Source: Pseudomonas sp. CBZ-4
GTDB lineage: Bacteria > Pseudomonadota > Gammaproteobacteria > Pseudomonadales > Pseudomonadaceae
Length of the DNA stretch: 39,551 bases
NCBI RefSeq assembly: GCF_000346755.1
Contig: NZ_ANNV01000055.1
Location: 1 to 39,551 of the forward strand
Direction of reading: 5' to 3'
Every line of letters begins with the position of its first letter. Within the stretch, counting starts at the first letter, position 1. The position numbers and the translations under genes are program-made. Positions 19,394 through 27,946 of this stretch are shown here, piece after piece. A model generated the notes under the pieces. It ran no database searches, was not told the DNA's origin, and saw only the letters and a program-made list of their open reading frames with translations.

Positions 19394-20185
19394 TCAGCCC
19401 TTTTTGCGCAGGGCCGCGTGCTGTGGATTGAAGGTCAGCACCGCCAACAGCGTGAACACCCCGGTCAGCCCCAGGCACACCAGCAAGGCCAGGCCGGCGA
19501 AGCGCTCGTACAAGGCAAAGCGCACCAGCTCCACCGCGTGGGTGAAGGGGTTGACTGCGCACAGCCAGTACAGCCACTCACTGGAATCGCGCATCTTCCA
19601 CAGCGGGTAGAGCGCCGACGACAGGAAGAACAGCGGGAAAATCACGAAATTCATCACCCCGGCAAAGTTCTCCAGTTGGCGGATCGCATTCGACAACAGC
19701 AAGCCCAGCGCGCTGAGCAGCAACGCCACCAGCAACAGCGCCGGCAAGGCCGTCAGCAAGCCCATGGCCGGCGGTTGCACGCCATACACCCAGGCAATCG
19801 CCAGGAACCCGTACACCTGCAACAGCGAAATCAACGCGGTGGCCAACAGCTTGCTGCACAGCAAAAACGTGCGCGGCAGCGGGCTGGTGAGCAGCACGCG
19901 CATGCTGCCCATCTCGCGGTCGTAGACCATCGCCAGCGAGCCTTGCATGCCGTTGAACAGCAGGATCATGCAGGCCAGCCCCGGGATGATGTAGACCTCG
20001 TAGGGGATGTAGGTGTCGTAGGGTTCGATCACCGAGATGCCCAGTGCCGCGCGAAAACCTGCGGCGAACACCAGCAGCCATAGCAACGGCCGCACCAGGG
20101 CACTGAGAAAGCGCGTGCGCTGCAACACAAAGCGCAGCCACTCACGCAGGACGATGCCGCTGAAACATTGCCAATAGGCGTTCAT
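19394..20185 (-). CDS. ABC-2-type transporter permease (PQQ-alcohol-system, PedC-like)
   Basis: This 263-residue protein has six hydrophobic segments and the ABC-2 membrane-protein signature. Its features are the N-terminal amphipathic helix before the first segment (YWQCFSGIVLREWLRFVLQRTRFLSALVRPLLWLLVFAAGF), the conserved YDREMGSMRVLLTSPLPRTFLLCSKLL loop and a C-terminal LYPLWKMRDSSEWLYWLCAVNPFTHAVELVRFALYERF. ABC-2 permeases normally export. It belongs to the family tied to PQQ-dependent alcohol oxidation. Its start overlaps the ATPase stop codon (ATGA), giving tight coupling. The substrate is unknown. Confidence 0.88.
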   Translation of the reverse strand: MNAYWQCFSGIVLREWLRFVLQRTRFLSALVRPLLWLLVFAAGFRAALGISVIEPYDTYIPYEVYIIPGLACMILLFNGMQGSLAMVYDREMGSMRVLLTSPLPRTFLLCSKLLATALISLLQVYGFLAIAWVYGVQPPAMGLLTALPALLLVALLLSALGLLLSNAIRQLENFAGVMNFVIFPLFFLSSALYPLWKMRDSSEWLYWLCAVNPFTHAVELVRFALYERFAGLALLVCLGLTGVFTLLAVLTFNPQHAALRKKG

Positions 20186-20913
20186 GCCGCCACCTCTGCA
20201 CAGGTCAAGCGCGCGAACAAACCGCCCAGGTCGTCGCCTTGCTCGTGCAGCAGTGTGTCGAGTTGCCCGCTGGCCACCAGGCGGCCCTGATGCAAAATCA
20301 TCAGGGCGTCGTCAGCCTGCACCTCATCGAGCAAGTGGGTGGTCCACAGCACACTGAGGCCCTGTTCCCGGCACAGCGTGCGCAGGTGTTGGTTCAGCGC
20401 GAGACGGCTGGCTGGGTCGAGACCGACGCTGGCTTCATCGAGCAGCAGCAAGCGCGGCTCATGCAGTAACGCGCGGGCGATTTCCACGCGGCGACGGTGG
20501 CCGCCATTGAGTTCGCGGACCTTTTCCCGGCGCCGCTCGCCCAGCGTCTGGCGCTCCAGTTCGGCCTCGACCCGCAACCCGGTCTGGCGCCGCGACAGCC
20601 CATGCAGCGCGGCGTGGTAACGCAGGTTCTGTTCCACGCTGAGGTCCAGGTCCAATGTAGTTTGCTGGAACACCACACCGAGTTGGCGCAACGCTTCACG
20701 GGGCGCCTCGCGCAAGGAATGACCGCCGACGTGGATGTCGCCGCCCTGCAAGTCATACAGCCGCGTGAGCAGCGCAATCAGCGTCGATTTGCCCGCGCCG
20801 TTGGGCCCCAGCAACGCGGCAAACCGCCCGGGTTCCAGGCTGAAACTCACGTCACGCAAGGCCTGCCGCGCGCCATAGGCAAAGCCGATGCCGCGGGCGT
20901 CCAGGGCGTTCAT
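20182..20913 (-). CDS. ABC transporter ATP-binding protein (PQQ-dependent alcohol system)
   Basis: This 243-residue ATPase has Walker A GPNGAGKST, the Q-loop VVFQQTTLD, an unusual signature LNGGHRRRVEIARALL in place of LSGGQ, Walker B LLLLDEAS and the switch His in WTTHLLDEV. It powers the permease encoded next. The start is the ATG at 20911-20913, overlapping the beta-propeller gene stop codon (ATGA). A longer in-frame extension into that gene is a shadow. It falls in the family recognised as the ATPase of PQQ-dependent alcohol dehydrogenase systems. Confidence 0.92.
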   Translation of the reverse strand: MNALDARGIGFAYGARQALRDVSFSLEPGRFAALLGPNGAGKSTLIALLTRLYDLQGGDIHVGGHSLREAPREALRQLGVVFQQTTLDLDLSVEQNLRYHAALHGLSRRQTGLRVEAELERQTLGERRREKVRELNGGHRRRVEIARALLHEPRLLLLDEASVGLDPASRLALNQHLRTLCREQGLSVLWTTHLLDEVQADDALMILHQGRLVASGQLDTLLHEQGDDLGGLFARLTCAEVAA

Positions 20914-21869
20914 GGCGTCACCACCACGCCCCACGGATAACGCCCGACCTTGACCGACTTGAGCACCTTGCGACTGTCCACGTCGATCACCGACACGTCG
21001 CCGCTCACGCCGTTGGTGGCCAGCAACTGTTTCTCGTCCGGGGTGAATGCCAGCTGCCACACGCGGCGGCCCACCAGCAGGTAGTCGAGGATCTCGTAGG
21101 TCTTGGCGTCGATCACCGCCACATGGTTGGCCGGGCCGAGGGCGACAAAACCGTACCTGCCATCGGCACTCAGCTTGATGCCCACCGGCTGCACCTTGTC
21201 CGGGTGCACGCCCTTGATCTTGAAGGTCAGGGTCTTGAGGATCGCGCGGCTGGCCACGTCGAGGATGGTCACGGTGCCGCCGATTTCCGCCGAGGCCCAC
21301 AGCTGCGAACCGTCGTGGTTGAACTCGACAAAACGCGGACGCTGGTCCACCAGGGTGCTGTCGGCCAGGGTCTGGGTGCTGGTGTCGATCCAGTGCAGCA
21401 TGTTCGTGGTTTCGCTGGTGTTCACCGCCCACTTGCCGTCCGGGCTTACGGCCATGCCTTCGGGCTCGACGCCGACGTTGACTTGGGCGAGCACCTTGGA
21501 GGTCTCGGTGTCGATCACCGTGACCAGCGCATCGTCTTCGTTGGAGACGTACAGCCAGCGGTTATTGGGGTGCAGGGCAAATTGCTCGGGGTCTTTGCCG
21601 GAGGGCAGTTCCTTGATGATCTTGCGCGTGGCCACGTCCATCACCTGCACGCGGTCCGAGTCGCTGGCGCAGATGTACAGCAGCTTGTTGTCGTGGGACA
21701 GCAGCAGGCCGCGCGGGCGCTGGCCGACCTTGATCGTGTCGGTGACTTGCAGGGTCTGCATGTCGATCAGGCTCAGGCTGTTGTCTTTTTCGTTGGAGAC
21801 CCAGGCCGTGGCGGCCACGGCGTGTCCGGCGGCAAGCAGCAGTGCGCAGGCGAGCAGGGTGCGGCGCAT
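20910..21869 (-). CDS. PQQ-dependent catabolism-associated beta-propeller protein
   Basis: This 319-residue protein has a signal peptide (1-19, ending AVA-A) and at least six YVTN-type blades. Repeats read WVSNEKDNSLSLIDM, YICASDSDRVQVMDV, YVSNEDDALVTVIDT, SAEIGGTVTILDV, ALGPANHVAVIDA and NGVSGDVSVIDV, spaced about 42 residues apart. Such propellers serve as periplasmic scaffolds or ligand sensors; no enzyme motif is visible. The start is the ATG at 21867-21869. It overlaps the ATPase gene by 4 bases and follows the binding-protein gene by 29 bases, so all four transporter genes form one unit. Confidence 0.9.
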   Translation of the reverse strand: MRRTLLACALLLAAGHAVAATAWVSNEKDNSLSLIDMQTLQVTDTIKVGQRPRGLLLSHDNKLLYICASDSDRVQVMDVATRKIIKELPSGKDPEQFALHPNNRWLYVSNEDDALVTVIDTETSKVLAQVNVGVEPEGMAVSPDGKWAVNTSETTNMLHWIDTSTQTLADSTLVDQRPRFVEFNHDGSQLWASAEIGGTVTILDVASRAILKTLTFKIKGVHPDKVQPVGIKLSADGRYGFVALGPANHVAVIDAKTYEILDYLLVGRRVWQLAFTPDEKQLLATNGVSGDVSVIDVDSRKVLKSVKVGRYPWGVVVTP

Positions 21870-21898
21870 GGCGTATTCCTTATTGTTGTTGTGAAGGT

Positions 21899-23065
21899 TC
21901 AGGGAAAGCGGCAGGTCACCTCGGGTTTGTCGTAGCCCAGGCTGTCCATTTCGTTGAAGGGGTGCAGGAAACCGTCCTGGGGCGAAGTGCTCACCAGCGC
22001 GCGCGGTTGCACGATGGGGATCGGCTGGCGCAGCTGGCCATTCCACGGGCGGTAGCTGAGCTTGCGGCCCTTGAAACCGTCCAGCGGCAGTTGCTCGCTG
22101 ATGTGCAGCTGGCGGATGCTCATCGGGTCCACCTGGCGCAGCTTGCTCACCGCGCTGGCCACGCTGCGCACGGCCATCCAGGCGGCGAAGTCGCGGTCGT
22201 TCATCCAGCGCCCGGCGAGGGCTTCGAAGCGTTTTTGCAGCTGGGCGGCGCCATAGGTTTCCACGGTCTTGTGCCAGCCGGTGGGCGTCAGGCCCTGGGT
22301 GCCGGCGACCGGGCGCGGGTACCAGGTCTGGTAGGGCACGTACTCGCCAAAGTCGCCGCGCTCGTCGGCCACCAGCACCACGTCGTATTCGGCGGTCTGG
22401 GTGAAGAGGGGCATATCGGCCTGGGCGCTGCGGCGTTGGTCGTTGTCGAAACGCCATTCCTTCTCCGCCACCAGTTGCACGCCAAAGCGCTTGGCGGCGC
22501 GGCGCAGGGCGGCGGCGTAGGCGCGGTCGTCCTCGGTGGGGCCGACGATCAGCAGCGCCTTCTGCCATTTGCGCACCACCAGGAACTGCGCCAGCGCGTC
22601 GGCGAGCATGGCGCGGCTGGGCAGGGTGTGCAGCACGTTGCCCAGGCAGGCGGTGCTGCGCAGGCTGTCGTCGGGGCTGCCGGCGTTGAACAGCAGGCTG
22701 TCGGGCAGGGCGGCGCTGAGTTGGCGCAGGCTGGCGGCGGGGGCGTTGACCACGAACAGGCGCAGGCCCTGGTCGTGCTGTTGTTGCGCGGCGGCGAGCA
22801 GCGCCTCGGGGCTGTCCACCGTGGCGTCGCTCAGGCTGTAGCGCTGGTTGAGAAAGGCGCCGGTGCTGTTGCTGTCGATGATTGCCAGTTCGGCGCCGCG
22901 CAAGCCGGCATCGGCCGGTTCGGGGATCACGTTGGACAGTAGCGGCCCCGGGTCCGGTCGATAGCCCAGGTAGCCGATCTGCACCTGCAACGGCGCCTCG
23001 GCGGCCTGGCCGGCGGTGGCCCAGGTGAGTGCCAGCAGGCAGATCACGGCGAAAGGGTTGCGCAT
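21899..23065 (-). CDS. ABC transporter substrate-binding protein, PQQ-dependent alcohol system
   Basis: This 388-residue protein has a signal peptide (1-21, ending GQA-A) and a type I periplasmic-binding (Leu/Ile/Val-like) fold. Visible features are the LQVQIGYLGYRP start, the IVGPTEDDRAYAAALRRAAKRFG hinge-region pattern and the YDVVLVADERGDFGEYVPYQTW segment. The start chosen is the ATG at 23063-23065 with GGAG six bases upstream, which leaves a clean signal peptide; an ATG ten codons earlier is less likely. It is the first gene of the transporter unit and is divergent from the sensor kinase gene. Confidence 0.87.
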   Translation of the reverse strand: MRNPFAVICLLALTWATAGQAAEAPLQVQIGYLGYRPDPGPLLSNVIPEPADAGLRGAELAIIDSNSTGAFLNQRYSLSDATVDSPEALLAAAQQQHDQGLRLFVVNAPAASLRQLSAALPDSLLFNAGSPDDSLRSTACLGNVLHTLPSRAMLADALAQFLVVRKWQKALLIVGPTEDDRAYAAALRRAAKRFGVQLVAEKEWRFDNDQRRSAQADMPLFTQTAEYDVVLVADERGDFGEYVPYQTWYPRPVAGTQGLTPTGWHKTVETYGAAQLQKRFEALAGRWMNDRDFAAWMAVRSVASAVSKLRQVDPMSIRQLHISEQLPLDGFKGRKLSYRPWNGQLRQPIPIVQPRALVSTSPQDGFLHPFNEMDSLGYDKPEVTCRFP

Positions 23066-23217
23066 AAGGCACTCCATGACAGGTAGCGCCAGCATATAAA
23101 GCCCCGCTACCCCTGCAAATATGCAGAAAGTAGCGCTGGGGCAGTACCAAGGTAGTAGCTCGCCGCGCGCGATGGGGTCTTAGCATGGAGCCTCAATCGG
23201 CCGTTCGGGAGTGGGAC
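23066..23217. promoter_or_regulatory. Divergent promoter region with candidate regulator box
   Basis: This region lies between the transporter unit (minus) and the PedS2-like kinase (plus). GTACCAAGGTAGTAG at 23144-23158 is the best copy of the shared box, about 79 bases from the binding-protein start and 60 from the kinase start. GCTGGGG and GGGGTC flank it; no clear -35/-10 pair is certain. Confidence 0.5.
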
Positions 23218-24480
23218 ATGTCGGCGCTCTGGCGGATCAACCTGTGGGTGTGTGGCTTCTTCGCCGTGGTCACCTGTGCCTGCACCGCGTTGCTGATGCA
23301 CCAGGCCTTGGCGGATGTGGAGCGCGAGCTGCAATCGGCCGAAGCCGTGGTGCATTACCTGAGCGAAACCGCCGCCCGCGACCCCGCCAGCCTGCAACCG
23401 CGCCTCACCGCCAGCCTGCGCCATGTGCGCGTGCATTGGCTGGCGCCTGACGCAACCCTGCCAGCGCCAGAGCAGGACGAGCTGGACGCCTGGCTCGGCC
23501 GGCTACTGTTCGCCCAGGCACGCCACAGCCCGCAGGTGCTGGATTTGGCCGATGGCCGGCGCGTGGCCATCGCCGTCGACCCGCGTGATGAAATCGATGA
23601 AGTCTGGGACTCCTTGCAGCAACTGCTCGGCCTGTGTGCGCTGGCATTGGTCCTGAGCCTGTTGACCATCCGCTGGGCGGTACGCCGTGGCATGGGCGTG
23701 CTGGATGAGCTGCTGCTAGCCCTGCAACAGGTGTGCAGCGGCCGTCTCAACGTGCGCCTGCGCAGTACCGGGATGCCCGAAGCGCAACAACTGGCGCTGC
23801 ACTTCAATCGCATGACCGACGCCCTCGAACAGGCGCGCACCGACAACACCCGCCTCACCCAAACCCTGCTGGCGGTGCAGGAACAGGAGCGCACCCGCCT
23901 GGCCCAGACCCTGCACGATGACCTCGGCCAGTACCTGGCGGGGATTCGCGCGCAGGTGTGCCTGTTGCCGCTGATCGCCCACCAGCCGCAAACGCTGGCG
24001 CGCACCGTGCAGCTGCTGGAAGAACACTGCGAGCACTTGCAGCAGGGCTTTCGCGAGCTGGTCCACGACCTTTATCCGGTGGCCTTGCAGCACCTGCCAA
24101 TGGCCGAGGCGTTTGCCATGCTGGTGATGCAATGGCGCGCCAGCCATGGCATCGACTGCCAACTGCAAGTCAGTGAGGCGCTGCCGCCGTTGTCCCCGGC
24201 CAACAAGACCCACCTCTACCGTTTGCTCCAGGAAGCCTTGACCAACATCGTGCGCCACGCCGACGCCAGTCAGGTGCGCGTGCGCCTGCAACATCGCGGC
24301 ACGCGCTTGCGCCTGTGGGTGCGCGACAACGGCCAGGGCGCGCAACAACCCCAGCGCCCCGGCGTCGGCCTGCACTCGATGTACGAACGCGCCCGCTGCC
24401 TGGGCGGTGAATTGAAGATCGTCAGCCACCCCGGCAAAGGCTGGGCGCTGGCGCTGGACATGCCTGCGGAGGCGCTATGA
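23218..24480 (+). CDS. pedS2: Membrane sensor histidine kinase (PedS2-like, NarX class)
   Basis: This protein of about 420 residues has a first transmembrane helix (WVCGFFAVVTCACTALLMHQAL), a periplasmic region of about 105 residues, a second helix (LLGLCALALVLSLLTIRWAV), a HAMP region, a HisKA_3 dimerisation domain with the phosphorylated His in RTRLAQTLHDDLGQYLAGI, and an HATPase domain (LLQEALTNIVRHADASQV, then GVGLHSMYERARCLGG). The ATG at 23218 has GGGAG six bases upstream; the ATG at 23185 would add 11 residues. It is translationally coupled (ATGA) to the next regulator gene. In P. putida the syntenic PedS2 responds to lanthanides and switches PedE/PedH expression; the same role is inferred here. 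Confidence 0.88.
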   Translation: MSALWRINLWVCGFFAVVTCACTALLMHQALADVERELQSAEAVVHYLSETAARDPASLQPRLTASLRHVRVHWLAPDATLPAPEQDELDAWLGRLLFAQARHSPQVLDLADGRRVAIAVDPRDEIDEVWDSLQQLLGLCALALVLSLLTIRWAVRRGMGVLDELLLALQQVCSGRLNVRLRSTGMPEAQQLALHFNRMTDALEQARTDNTRLTQTLLAVQEQERTRLAQTLHDDLGQYLAGIRAQVCLLPLIAHQPQTLARTVQLLEEHCEHLQQGFRELVHDLYPVALQHLPMAEAFAMLVMQWRASHGIDCQLQVSEALPPLSPANKTHLYRLLQEALTNIVRHADASQVRVRLQHRGTRLRLWVRDNGQGAQQPQRPGVGLHSMYERARCLGGELKIVSHPGKGWALALDMPAEAL

Positions 24481-25103
24481 ATATTTTGTTGGTGGATGAC
24501 CACGCCGTGGTCCGCCAGGGCTACGCCAGCCTGTTGCGCGCGTTGCTGCCGGCGATTGAAGTGCGCGAGGCGGCCAGTGGCGAAGAAGCCCTGGCACGGG
24601 TGCACGAAGCGGTGCCGAACCTGGTGATCATGGATTTTGGCCTGCCCGGCATCAGCGGCCTGGAAACCACCCGGCGCCTGCGCCAACGCTTGCCGCAACT
24701 GCGGGTGCTGTTTTTCAGCATGCACGATGAGTTGCCGCTGGTACGCCAGGCACTGGACGCAGGGGCAGCGGGCTACCTGACCAAAAGCTCGGCACCCCAG
24801 GTGTTGATCGAAGCGGTGCGGCGCATCCTCGACGGCCACGCCTACATCGAACAACCCCTGGCTACCCAGTTGGCTTGCCAGCCCACCGACCCGCGCCTGC
24901 ACAGCATGACCCCGCGTGAGCTGGAGATTTTCCTGATGCTCGCCAAAGGCACCCCGGCCCGGCAGATTGCCGAGCAGCTGAGTATCAGCAGCAAGACCGT
25001 GTCGAATCACTTGACCCTGCTCAAGAGCAAGTTGCAGGTCAGCTCTCATGCGGAGTTGGTGCATGTGGGGATTGATCTGGGGGTGGTGAGAGTCGCCGGC
25101 TAA
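24477..25103 (+). CDS. pedR2: LuxR/NarL-type response regulator (PedR2/ExaE-like)
   Basis: This 208-residue regulator has a receiver domain (1-118; D7, D8, phospho-acceptor D53 in LVIMDFGLPGISG, K in YLTKSS) and a LuxR HTH (MTPRELEIFLMLAKGTPARQIAEQLSISSKTVSNHLTLLKSKLQV). The gene overlaps the kinase stop codon by four bases (ATGA), so the two are a cognate pair. It probably controls pedE, pedF and pedH. A palindromic CGGGAA-N3-TTCCCG motif at 28033 and 31297 is a candidate site for a dimeric regulator of this class. Confidence 0.9.
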   Translation: MNILLVDDHAVVRQGYASLLRALLPAIEVREAASGEEALARVHEAVPNLVIMDFGLPGISGLETTRRLRQRLPQLRVLFFSMHDELPLVRQALDAGAAGYLTKSSAPQVLIEAVRRILDGHAYIEQPLATQLACQPTDPRLHSMTPRELEIFLMLAKGTPARQIAEQLSISSKTVSNHLTLLKSKLQVSSHAELVHVGIDLGVVRVAG

Positions 25104-25127
25104 TTTTGCCTGATGTACACCGAACCC

Positions 25128-25214
25128 TGTGGGAGCTGGCTTGCCTGCGATGGCATCACTGCGGTCTGACTGACAGACCGAGTTGCCTGCATCGCAGGCA
25201 AGCCAGCTCCCACA
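25128..25214. repeat. REPIN between convergent genes
   Basis: Left arm TGTGGGAGCTGGCTTGCCTG; the right arm carries a shortened inner part (TGCATCGCAGGCAAGCC). It lies between the convergent pedR2-like and pentapeptide-repeat genes. Confidence 0.88.
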
Positions 25215-25247
25215 GTGGACCGGGTTCACAGATCAAAATGAGGGGCT

Positions 25248-25895
25248 CTATCGATCCCAGGTGGTCGGGCAGTCCTTGCAGCCTTCCATATTGGCGTCCT
25301 GGAAGTTGGCGTAGTGCTGGCGGCTGCCACTGAGCGTGGCTTTCTCCAGATTGCTCTCCCCAAACTTGGCTTCTTGCAGATTAGCATCGCTGAGGTCTGC
25401 GCCTTGCAGATCCGCCTTGCTCAACCAGGTCATTTCCAGGTCTGCCGCCCGCAGGTTGGCCTTGTGCATTTTGGCCCCCGACAACCGCGCAAATTGCAGG
25501 TACGCAGCGCTGAGGTTGGCGTTTTCAAATTGCGCGCCCTGGGCAAACATTCCCCAGCCTTGTACGGCCATCAGCGTGGCGCCGGTAAAGTCGGCGAGGC
25601 GCAGGTTGGCTTGTTGCAGGCTCGCGCGGGTGAGATTGGCGCCTTGCAGCTGGGCTTTTTCCAGGTTGGCCAGGTCGAGGTTGGCGTGGCGCAGGTCCGC
25701 GTCGCGCAGGTCGGCGCCGGCCAGGTTCATGCCGCTGAGGTTCTGGTTGCGCAGGTTGGCGCCTTTGAGGTTGGCGCCGGGGCATTGGCTGTGTTCGGCG
25801 AGGGTGCAGCCGTTGATGATCAAGGGGGCGTCGTCGCCATCGTCGGCGTGGGCTAAAGGTAGGGATAGCAGGAGTAATAAAGGCAGAATTTTCAT
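25248..25895 (-). CDS. Exported pentapeptide-repeat protein
   Basis: This 215-residue protein has a short signal peptide (MKILPLLLLLSLPLAHA-D) and then about 30 tandem A(D/N)LXX pentapeptides (GANLKGANLRNQNLSGMNLAGADLRDADLRHANL and onward), which fold as a right-handed quadrilateral beta helix. It has cysteines at both ends of the mature chain (NGCTLAEHSQCPG and EGCKDCPTTW), possibly forming disulfides. Start: ATG 25893-25895 with AGAGG upstream; the earlier in-frame ATG lies inside a REPIN. It follows pedE on the same strand. P. putida has a pentapeptide-repeat gene at the same position (PP_2673, from memory). The function is unknown. Confidence 0.88.
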   Translation of the reverse strand: MKILPLLLLLSLPLAHADDGDDAPLIINGCTLAEHSQCPGANLKGANLRNQNLSGMNLAGADLRDADLRHANLDLANLEKAQLQGANLTRASLQQANLRLADFTGATLMAVQGWGMFAQGAQFENANLSAAYLQFARLSGAKMHKANLRAADLEMTWLSKADLQGADLSDANLQEAKFGESNLEKATLSGSRQHYANFQDANMEGCKDCPTTWDR

Positions 25896-25906
25896 CACAA
25901 AACCTC

Positions 25907-26027
25907 TGTGGCGAGGGAGCTTGCTCCCGCTCGACTGCGCAGCAGTCGCAAAACCTGGCTGCACAGTGTTGCAGGAGGAAAAGCGGGGCCGCTTCGCAGC
26001 CCAGCGGGAGCAAGCTCCCTCGCCACA
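25907..26027. repeat. REPIN of a second family (GTGGCGAGGGAGCTTGCTCCC)
   Basis: Arms TGTGGCGAGGGAGCTTGCTC and its reverse complement (ending 26027) enclose about 70 bases. This is a different REP family from all other copies in the window. It sits 26 bases after the pedE stop codon and 11 bases before the pentapeptide-repeat start codon. Confidence 0.88.
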
Positions 26028-26053
26028 AAAGCGGGCCCCGCATTAGCTAAAGG

Positions 26054-27946
26054 TTATTTTTGCGCGGTCTTCTGATCCCAGCTCGGGATCTTGAACACCC
26101 AGAATGACCCGCCCTGTGCCACCGGCTTGGTCAACTCGGCCATGTCGCCACCCCACAACGGCACCGCGCCGCCATAACCGACGGTGACGCCGATGTACTG
26201 CTCGCCATCCTGTTCCCAGGTAATCGGCGGCGAGACGATGCCGCTGCCGGTCTGGAACTTCCACAGCTCCTTGCCGGTTTTCGCGTCGAAGGCCTTGAAG
26301 AAGCCATCGCCGGTGCCGGTGAACACCAGGTTGCCCTTGGTCGCCAGCACGCCGGCCCACAGTGGCAGGTGTTCCTTGTGCTCCCACACCACCTTGCCGG
26401 TGGTCGGGTTCATTGCGCGCAGGGTGCCGACGTGGTCGTCGTACATGCGCTTGATGCGGAAGCCCATGCCCAGGTAAGCCGAGCCCTTCTTGTAGTTGAC
26501 CTCTTCGGTCCAGTATTCCTCTTTCCACTGGTTGCCGGGGATGTAGAACAGGCCGGTGTCCTGGCTGTAGGCCATGGGGTTCCAGTTCTTGCCACCGAGG
26601 AACGGCGGCGAGACTTCCACCGGCTTGCCCTTGGTTTCACCCGGCAATGGCTTGGCCGGACGCTGGCCTTCGTTTTCCACGGGGCGCCCGGTCTTCAGGT
26701 CGATATGGCTGGCCCAGGTGATGTTGTCCACGAACGGGAAGGCGTTTTGCAGCTTGCCGTTGTTGCGGTCCACCACATAGAAGAAGCCGTTGCGGTCAGC
26801 GTGGCCGGTGGCCTTGGTGACCTTGCCGTCCTTGTCCTTGTAGTCGAACAGCACCAGTTCGTTGTTGCCGGAGAAGTCCCAGGCATCGTTGGGCGTGTGC
26901 TGGTAGAACCACTTCACTTCGCCGGTGCTTGGGTCGACGCCGACCTGGCCCGAGGTGTAGAGGCTGTCGAAGTCGTGGGGGTTGCCGTCCTTGGAGGTGC
27001 GCGCCCAGGTGTTCCACGGGCCGGGGTTGCCGGCGCCGACGATGATGGTGTTGGTCTCGGCATCGAAGCTTGCGCTCTGCCAAGGGGCGCCGCCGCCGTG
27101 GCTCCAGGCCTCGACCTTGCCGGTTTCGGTGGTCGGATCATCCGGCCACGACGGCGCCTTGACGTCGCCGGTGGGGGTGCTGTCCTTGCCATTGAGGCGG
27201 CCCATGTGGCCTTCGACGAAGGGGCGCATCCACACTTCTTCGCCGGTGTCCGGGTCGCGGGCATACAGCTGGCCGACCACGCCGAATTCATCGCCGGAGC
27301 TGCCGTGGATCAGCAGCACTTTGCCGGTGACCTTGTCTTTGATCAGCACCGGTGCGCCGGTCATGGTGTAGCCGGCGGCGTGGTCGCCGAATTTCTTGTT
27401 CCACACCACTTTGCCGGTGTTTTTGTCGAGGGCGATCAGGCGCGCGTCGAGGGTGCCGAAGTAGATCTTGTCGCCGAAGATCGCCGCGCCACGGTTGACC
27501 ACGTCACAGCACGGGCGAATGTTGTCGGGCAGGCGGTGGTTGTAGGTCCACAAGCGTTTGCCGGTTTTCGCGTCGAGGGCGAACACGCGGGAATACGAGC
27601 CGGTGACGTAGACCACGCCGTCGCTGACGATGGCCTGGGATTCCTGGCCGCGCTGCTTCTCGTCGCCAAAGGAATACGACCAGGCGGGCGTGAGCTTGAA
27701 CACGTTCTTGTCATTGACCTGGGCCAGCGGGCTCCAGCGCTGGGCGTTGGTGCCCATGCCGTATTGCAGCACATCCTTGGTGGTCAGGTGGTCGTTGGCG
27801 ATGTCTTCCCAGGTGACGTTGCGCGTCGTCTTGGCAGGTTCGGCGGCGGCGAAACTCGCCGCACTGAAGGACAGGCTGCCCACCAGCAAAAAGGCTTGCA
27901 CGGCAAGGCTTAGAGGGGAGCGGGAGGGGAGCGATCTTATTGTCAT
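26054..27946 (-). CDS. pedE: PQQ-dependent alcohol dehydrogenase, calcium type (PedE/ExaA)
   Basis: This 630-residue periplasmic quinoprotein has a signal peptide (1-34, ending SFAAA-E) and an eight-bladed propeller with repeated W-docking motifs (DAKTGKRLWTYN, NTGKVVWNKK, TGKVVWEHKE, TGKELWKFQT). The vicinal disulfide is RPCCDV (C146-C147), a metal ligand is E220 and the catalytic base is D357 in NDAWDFSGNNE. Position +2 after the catalytic Asp is Ser359, not Asp, which marks the Ca-dependent type. It oxidises primary alcohols to aldehydes, passing electrons to PedF. The start is the ATG at 27944-27946; a longer frame upstream lacks a signal peptide. It is divergent from pedF. Confidence 0.95.
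   Translation of the reverse strand: MTIRSLPSRSPLSLAVQAFLLVGSLSFSAASFAAAEPAKTTRNVTWEDIANDHLTTKDVLQYGMGTNAQRWSPLAQVNDKNVFKLTPAWSYSFGDEKQRGQESQAIVSDGVVYVTGSYSRVFALDAKTGKRLWTYNHRLPDNIRPCCDVVNRGAAIFGDKIYFGTLDARLIALDKNTGKVVWNKKFGDHAAGYTMTGAPVLIKDKVTGKVLLIHGSSGDEFGVVGQLYARDPDTGEEVWMRPFVEGHMGRLNGKDSTPTGDVKAPSWPDDPTTETGKVEAWSHGGGAPWQSASFDAETNTIIVGAGNPGPWNTWARTSKDGNPHDFDSLYTSGQVGVDPSTGEVKWFYQHTPNDAWDFSGNNELVLFDYKDKDGKVTKATGHADRNGFFYVVDRNNGKLQNAFPFVDNITWASHIDLKTGRPVENEGQRPAKPLPGETKGKPVEVSPPFLGGKNWNPMAYSQDTGLFYIPGNQWKEEYWTEEVNYKKGSAYLGMGFRIKRMYDDHVGTLRAMNPTTGKVVWEHKEHLPLWAGVLATKGNLVFTGTGDGFFKAFDAKTGKELWKFQTGSGIVSPPITWEQDGEQYIGVTVGYGGAVPLWGGDMAELTKPVAQGGSFWVFKIPSWDQKTAQK

Noticed and set aside
26369..27913. 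Plus-strand frame of about 510 codons opposite pedE
   Set aside because: Shadow frame; pedE motifs on the minus strand are complete.
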